A stretch of DNA of 39,861 bases from contig NW_019775412.1 in assembly GCF_001039355.2 (NCBI RefSeq), positions 359,460 to 399,320 of the forward strand, written 5' to 3'. Source of the stretch: Lingula anatina (Eukaryota > Brachiopoda > Lingulata > Lingulida > Lingulidae). Positions 21,289 to 39,861 of the stretch are shown here, in pieces. The first letter of the stretch is position 1. Each line of letters opens with the position of its first letter. The notes below the pieces were generated by a model. The model did not search any database and was not told the DNA's origin. It saw only the letters and a list, made by a program, of their open reading frames with translations. A program made the translations under genes and the position numbers.

Positions 21289-21420
21289 ACCGGAAGTCCT
21301 GAACCTCGCTCTCAACAGCCAATCAGCAGTTGTTAGCACATGTTTTAAACTCGCGGGTTGTTACTACTTGGGTTTGCTGTATGATAACAAATGATAAATT
21401 TATAGCTGATATACTGTAAG
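21289..21420 (+). promoter_or_regulatory. KIF4 promoter and probable noncoding first exon
   Basis: An ETS-like ACCGGAAGT (21289-21297), a CCAAT box (21319-21323) and a CHR-like TTTAAA (21344-21349) next to CTCGCGGG lie just before a consensus donor (TGTAAG followed by GTAAGAG, 21420/21421). CCAAT plus CHR is the usual layout of G2/M-phase promoters, which fits a mitotic kinesin. The first exon would splice to the acceptor at 21864-21865, one base before the KIF4 ATG. The transcription start is not located. Confidence 0.5.
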
Positions 21421-21866
21421 GTAAGAGAATTGGCAAGCTTGCTTGAAATATTTTGAATTTTAAGTCGACTAGTCTGATCTGTGACTCGTGAGTGTGAAGA
21501 AAGTCGTCAAGTTTTTCATGATTAAGAAACTTGTCAAGTACGTGATTGTTGATGTCAGCAACACCTACAGTAACACGATTTTGTTTAAGTTTAAGACAGA
21601 AGTGTCTGAAAAGAAAATGACATAAGTTGTTTACGGTACTAGCATACGCACAACAACTTATTTAAATTTATTCCGAGAAGGGTCTCTGACATTATCGCAT
21701 TCTAGCTTGGGAATGACGTTGCCGTCTTGCACAAAGTTTCTTGTGTAAGTAGCACACTGTTACCATTATTACACTCTCATATGTGTAATGCATTACACAA
21801 CTGACACTGTGCTAACCGTCATGGCCACCTAACTGCAATATCAAATTTACCTGTTATTATCCCAGG

Positions 21867-34300
<12,434 letters not shown>

Positions 34301-35197
34301 GATGCTGGGCTTGCCTGCTACATTCCATATGTTTTATTTTATTGTTATTTTTTTAGTTTATTGGTAATATTTACCTATTTGTTATTGATATATGTATGTA
34401 AATGTGAAGTAGATTTAAATTGTGGAGTAATTTAAGCCATATGTTATTGTCACAATACAGATTTCACTAGTCATTAACTAGATTGCCATGAGGAGAAGAA
34501 TGTCGAGAGGAAAGAAATGCAAAAAGCTTACTTTCATACTTCAGTTACTAAAGTCTGGTTAATCTTATTGATGATCTAAATTGTCATAATATTACTGTTT
34601 GCCTTTGTAAAAAAATGAAAGCATGAAGCAATGTTATTTGTAGTATCTTAGTAATGAATGCATGTTCTGTGTATGAATTGCATACACCAACATTTTATGA
34701 CAGTCTTTGATGAAAGCTACTGCCAACATTATATGCACTTGCTTCCCATTTATAATTTATGAATTTAACTGTCATATGTGAGAAAAAAAAAGAGTTGTGA
34801 CATTCATCATTGTCCTATAGCTTAGTCTTAAGCTAGACTTGTCCATACAGTTAAACTGAGCCTGATTTAACTGCATAGTAAGAGACTTAGTGTAAATGAT
34901 TAATATACTAGAATGTCTGTACTTTAAGATGCAATGTGCTGCCAAGTTCACTTTTCATTGTGAAGTTCAATTGTTACAGGGAGTAAGTGACCATGAATGT
35001 GAAATACTGGTTCTCTGATTGTCAATTTAAGCTGCAACTCGTTACTGCACTCTCTTAATATTTTATTGGCAACACATTGAAAGGTGAATTAGTAGTTTTA
35101 GGCATTTTTAAAAAATTAAATACAGTGAATGAAAGTGACATGTGAGAATATGAGGTGTGTTTGTTTGCATATCAGGGATATGATATTTGCACCTGTA

Positions 35198-35203
35198 AAT
35201 AAA
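35198..35203 (+). terminator. KIF4 polyadenylation signal
   Basis: AATAAA on the plus strand, about 900 nt after the KIF4 stop. Confidence 0.6.
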
Positions 35204-35255
35204 CTGCATAGTATGGCCTATTATCAAGGCAAGATATCTTTCCGTCTTCTTGATG

Positions 35256-35261
35256 TTTATT
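35256..35261 (-). terminator. METTL13 polyadenylation signal
   Basis: AATAAA on the minus strand, about 270 nt after the METTL13 stop and only 52 bp from the opposing KIF4 signal. Confidence 0.6.
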
Positions 35262-35530
35262 AATTGAAGCTTTTTATGTTGGCAACTCCCAGATTGGTAA
35301 GGTTTAGGGCAAAATGAGAAAGGGGACAAATGTATATATGAATGATTTTAATTTTTAAAGTGCTTGGCACTCGAATCTGATGTGTAAATTTAAAACGAAA
35401 AAAAAAATTCCATTTTTCTCTCAGTTTCTCACTCTGGACGTAAGAAATATGAGGAAAGACTTGAGAACAGCATTTAATAAATGTAAACAATTCAAGTGGA
35501 TCCTATTAAGCTTGGCAATAAACATCATTA

Positions 35531-38500
35531 CTATAAAATGTGTAAGCCTTCCAGCCTCCATGTTAAATTAACCACATCTGCTGCTGCATTGCTTTTTAAA
35601 TCTACACTGTCTTGTAACTTCTTCAGAGCACCTGTCACTGTTTCTGGCAAAATTTCTGAATCTTGGGTCACTTCTACTGCTGACTGTCTTGAATTGGACA
35701 AACAGAATACAATTTCGTTGACTTCATCTGGGATTTTTACATTGAGTACAGACTTGAAAACACTTTTTAAGTTTTGCACAACGCTCTCTCGCAATGACTT
35801 GTCTCTGCACACCAGGTTGAGGATAAAAACACCTGGAAAAAATAAATGAAATTAACAAAATATCAAACTTTATAAAATGTGTATTTCAACAATTTGTGGG
35901 TTTGAGATAGGAGGAAATCAAACTGACTGGTGATGAAGTCAGTTAATCAAGAAATGGAAAATAAATCCATCACAAATTGAGTGAACTTATTTATCTTACA
36001 AATTGTTCCTTCTAGGACCTCACCCTGACCAAGTATCATTATTTTAAGTAAGAAATAAAATATTGTGGTTAACTTGGAATTTTTGCTTCTCACATTACAA
36101 AACTTCTCCAACATAGTGCACTGATTTCTTTTTACAAAATTTCAATCACCCAACTTTGGTCAGATATCATAAACCATATTCAAAATACCTTCGCTGTGCA
36201 GCGTTTTCTCTACATCTTTCAGAAATTCGGCTTCCACAAAACCTTTGGGAGGAGAACTCATTCCTACACTGCTGTCTTTACTGTCAATATCAAATATTAT
36301 CACATCTTTTGTTTCACCTAATTAAATAAGAAAAAGGAATTAATTTTTCAAGTTTTTAGAAAACAGAACTCACACTAAGGCAAATTTTTTCACAAAAAAA
36401 GCATCAACATCTTGCATGCTCAATTTATAGGAATTGTATTGGCATAATAGACTTTAACAAAATTGCTGAAAGGATCATTTTCTATTAGATCCATAAACTG
36501 AAAACCTTTACTAGTTAAATAACAGATACGTTGAGCTTCTCTGCTAACTTGCTGTTTTGGTGCAGAAATTTTACTAGTAAAATTTATCGACAATTAAACA
36601 ACTGTTACGCTTAGAATTAGCCATTTAATATACACAACAGAAGAGAACAACTTGTCTCTGATGCGTTGATACACCAAAATATATAGACTGGTTCAACTGT
36701 AGTTATTATTTAATTCTATCCAACACTTACCTGCTGCAGCCAGTTCTTTGACATAATCTTGACCATCTTTCACAAACACATGAACCCTCTCCTCTGTCAC
36801 GCTGCCAAACCCAAACCATTCCTTGGCGATACTGACCACGGTGTCATCTATCTCTACAATATCTAGGCTGACCTATGTGATATAAAGAAGAAGTTATTTT
36901 CATTTAGAGCTCCATCTTTTAAAATTTATTCATAATTTCCAAATAGAAAATTTCTGATAAACAATAGACATTCTGTATAATAAGGGTGTAATTGAGCATT
37001 TTTCTAAAAACTGTTTATTCCTAGACCACAGTGGACTATTTACCATGTAATATCTATTTAATTTAGTAAGCTTTATATTAAACCATGGAAGTGTAAATTG
37101 TATGTCATCTCACCTTAGGAAAATGATCATGAATAAACAAAGGCAGTCCACCCCCACCTAGACCAATTATTGCCATTTGTAAACCTGAATCTGAAATGCA
37201 ATATAGGTAACAAATACATACAATATAAATGCTGTTATAATAATGCAATAAAAAGTGGAATTACTTTTTTTGTTAATCTGGCCTTGTCTTCCATGTACAT
37301 TTAGTAATAAGCTTTGCATCTGAATACTATTTTTATTCTCAGTATGTGGCATCTACTGGAATACTTTAATTCTGAGGACTCTTTTGGGCATTTTTGGATC
37401 TTTCAAAAAATGGCCAGCATTTTCTTGAAAGACAGATGTCTTATTTTCAGAAAAGATGGACAGGATTACATCTTACAACTGAAATTAAGGTCACTACATT
37501 TCAACCTCATTGCAAGGGCTTCTTCAGGTGAACTGAATTTGGGCTGTCATCTTTGTGTAGTTGAAACTGGGGACACTCCAACATCATTATGTTGATTTAA
37601 AATAAATGGATGAATGCAGTCTTGCATTTAATTACCTAAAGACTTCTCAAAGTCTCCTAACAGAGCCATCCCAGCAGTAATTGTACTGTGGTGCTGGCAT
37701 GATAAGAAGCTACTGTCAACCACCAATCGTTTTACATTCTTCTTCTTCCCACTCTTTTTCTTCGACGTTTCCTGCTTCAACCTGGCTTCTGACTGAACAA
37801 GACTGGGGTTGCTGAGAAATACCAATCTCCTTACGAGTTCTTTGTTATCTGACTCTACATCTTCTATGACATAATCACCACTTGTGTTACTCTTCCCTCT
37901 GTGTTTGATGGTACGATGCCCTATGCCATCCCCCAGGGACAGAAACGGTACCTAAAATGGAATTAAATAAGGGTATTGTATAATTATTTAAAGATTATTA
38001 TTTTTATTATTATTTTGGCTGATCTGCAATTATGACATGATTTTGATCAATATATTTGAAAAACAATTTGTTAAAATTATATCAATACAATCAGTCTAAA
38101 CTGTTCCAGAAGACTCTCTACCCCCAAATTCAGTACAATTAAAATACTAGAGAGTGCAACATGGACATATATAAATTTACAGGTAAATAATGGTTAACAA
38201 CAGGTGAACATATAGTCAAACATGGGGGTGTGAAAGTGCGTGCATTCATGCCATGCGTGTTGGCAAGAATTCTTTTGGCAAACATCGACATGTATTACCT
38301 GTGTCTTATTTTTCAGCTCAGCAGGGGCCAGCTCCATGACTTTACCCGATAACTCAGCTTTGATGTTCTCCATGTCAATATATGAGTGATCTCGATGTAG
38401 CAGGACCACAACCAGCCGTTGGAATCCTGCGCTTTCAGAGAGCTGTTTTCTTCCTTCATTAGTAGAGAATAGCCATTCTGTCTCCCTGAATGTGAAGCAT

Positions 38501-39861
38501 GTTTCAGAAAATTACTCAGTATCTGGAGAATACTGTACGATAATGTTGTTTCAACATGTCGTGTTCAGAATTGGTGGTCTGACAGAAGGCCATAACATCA
38601 CAGTCAGGACAGCATCTAGTTAAATGGCACTGGCCAAATATTTTTGATTTTCTTATAAGAATATGAACATCTGACCAAGGCCAGCATTAAGATTAAAAAC
38701 ATACTCTGCAATCTTTATAAAATATAATTAATTAAAGAGTTATCACTAAAATATAATCGATTTGATTCAATTATGTCATGCATAAACCTACCTTGAACAT
38801 TTTATCGAAATCTATTCTTAACTTTCGGAGTTAATCTTTAAACTTTCAACCAAACAAAGGCCAAGACTTGTCGAACTAATCACATAAAGTCAATCCAGAA
38901 CATGCTGTACGCAGTGAACTCACCTTCCTTCAGGAGCAATAAAAATAGCAAACACATTGTCCCTGGCATTCCTGTCACTGTCCACAACATGGAGGGTATA
39001 CCTGGGAGAGGTGCTGGACGTGGGACCATACAGGTGAAGGACTATCTGGTCATCAGGGTGACTTCTGGAAGACAAATAGATACACTCTTCAAGTTGATGA
39101 CATTTAAGCAAAAAAAAAAATAAATAATAATTATTGAGATTAAATAGTAACAGGATTTTAGTAAAATTTTTCTGTCATAAAAAAAGAGAAAAGAAGACCA
39201 AATGTTTTATTTAATCTGAACACTTTTAATTAACATTTTTGTTAATCTTATTTTATTTTGTGAATTTAAATATTTATAATATTTCAAACTCCAACTATAT
39301 TAGTTTCAAATATGCATTATTACCTTCGTTGTTGTTGTTGTTATTGTTATTATTATTATTATATACTGTATTTGTAGCTGTTAAGTATAACCTTTTGTTA
39401 ATCTGCTGCCTGACCATAGCATAGTGCTGCATCTCCTTGACCGCTGTGGTCATCTCGTCTGTACTCTCCAGTCTGGACACCTGGTCTTCTAACTGACATA
39501 CCTCTAAGATCTACAATATACTACTTCAATTTTAATTGTTGTATGAATCATATAAATAACAATTACAGTTACGTATGACTTATTTACAAAATCTAATCTG
39601 ATGAAAATTCAAAATCCTGAATAAGCTGTTTTGATGATTTTAGTATTTCTCTTCTTTGTAATAAATCTCAAAATGACAGTAATCAACTACAATCAGCTTC
39701 AATGCACAGGACAAATCTTTTTCAATACCCTTAGAGAAAGAATGCATCATTATTGATATAGAACACACAAAAATACGCACAACTTAATTACAAGAACATG
39801 AACACCAACAAACACAATCACCTGTTTCATGTTTGGCATTTTCTTAAATTTAGTGCAGACA
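35531..39861 (-). CDS. METTL13: METTL13 eEF1A methyltransferase, C-terminal part, runs off the window
   Basis: Minus-strand exons, 5' to 3': 39822-39861 (partial), 39392-39510, 38924-39064, 38299-38485, 37636-37951, 37114-37190, 36731-36872, 36189-36317, 35531-35832. Together they give about 483 residues of a protein near 700 long; the start and most of the N-terminal domain lie right of the window. In vertebrates METTL13 trimethylates the N-terminus of eEF1A with its C-terminal domain and dimethylates Lys55 with its N-terminal domain, tuning translation. Diagnostic blocks: RYTLHVVDS, APEGRETEWLFSTNEGRKQL, AELSGKVMELAPAEL, SGDYVIEDV, RRLVFLSNPSLVQSEARL, the SAM-binding motif I IIGLGGGGLPLFIHDHFPK, the acidic post-I VEIDD, KEWFGFG, IIFDIDSKDSSVGMSSPP, and VFILNLVCRD. 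A lysine-rich linker (KKKSGKKK) separates the conserved blocks, as in the human protein. The donor after 39392 (GTTATA) is weak but required by phase and homology. Confidence 0.96.
36012..36038 (+). pseudogene. Fragment resembling a KIF4 acceptor and exon start
   Basis: CTAGGACCTCACCCTGACC and the following AAGTATCA match 24 of 27 positions of the KIF4 acceptor and exon start at 32326-32352 (encoding ELTLAKYQ). It lies in a METTL13 intron, on the strand opposite METTL13. It is too short to be functional. Confidence 0.6.
39338..39362. repeat. (GTT)n/(ATT)n run
   Basis: A trinucleotide run in a METTL13 intron, about 30 bp from an exon end. Confidence 0.8.

Larger units (their letters stand above)
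34301..35530. other. Tail-to-tail 3' ends of KIF4 and METTL13
   Basis: AT-rich non-coding sequence holding the KIF4 3' UTR (about 900 nt) and the METTL13 3' UTR (about 280 nt). I see no further gene. Confidence 0.6.

Noticed and set aside
37314-37595. Plus-strand ORF in a METTL13 intron containing a KDGQDY string like METTL13's own
   Set aside because: The match to the METTL13 exon is short (about 23 of 30 bases), in inverted orientation and near chance level; no gene structure around it.

Overview
This window is nuclear DNA from an animal. The genes are broken into many short exons by AT-rich introns with GT...AG junctions, and there are polyadenylation signals, microsatellites and small inverted-repeat transposons. 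Every exon chain given here was read by eye from the sequence. For the complete genes the summed exon lengths divide by three and give ordinary protein lengths. The proteins look like those of a non-vertebrate bilaterian. A mollusc or another lophotrochozoan is my guess, but nothing in the window proves it.

Layout from left to right: (1) 256-3913, plus strand, arfaptin (BAR/AH-domain protein), followed by a long 3' region. (2) 6500-7169, minus strand, two tandem intronless TIM8-type small Tim chaperone genes. (3) 7732-13221, plus strand, the telomere protein RAP1 (TERF2IP), head to head with the TIM8 pair. (4) 14339-15897, plus strand, an unrecognised small secreted protein with a run of 13 aspartates. 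(5) 16857-18881, minus strand, an unrecognised secreted precursor made of a signal peptide, a strongly acidic pro-region, a dibasic site and a 99-residue cationic 10-cysteine domain with no acidic residue. (6) 21867-34300, plus strand, the chromokinesin KIF4 in 25 coding exons. (7) 35531-39861, minus strand, the C-terminal two thirds of METTL13, the eEF1A methyltransferase, running off the right edge.

Genes 1, 2, 3, 6 and 7 are conserved housekeeping genes (membrane traffic, mitochondrial import, telomeres, mitosis, translation) with no shared pathway. The part that looks new is 13.8-18.9 kb, where two convergent secreted-protein genes are unlike any family I know. The precursor at 16857-18881 is built like a host-defence peptide precursor, but that role is inferred.

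The introns hold at least seven short terminal-inverted-repeat elements, two dispersed repeat families, and three decayed copies of exon edges: one of RAP1 exon 4 and two from KIF4. A (TTA)n microsatellite of about 110 bp runs directly into a KIF4 splice acceptor.
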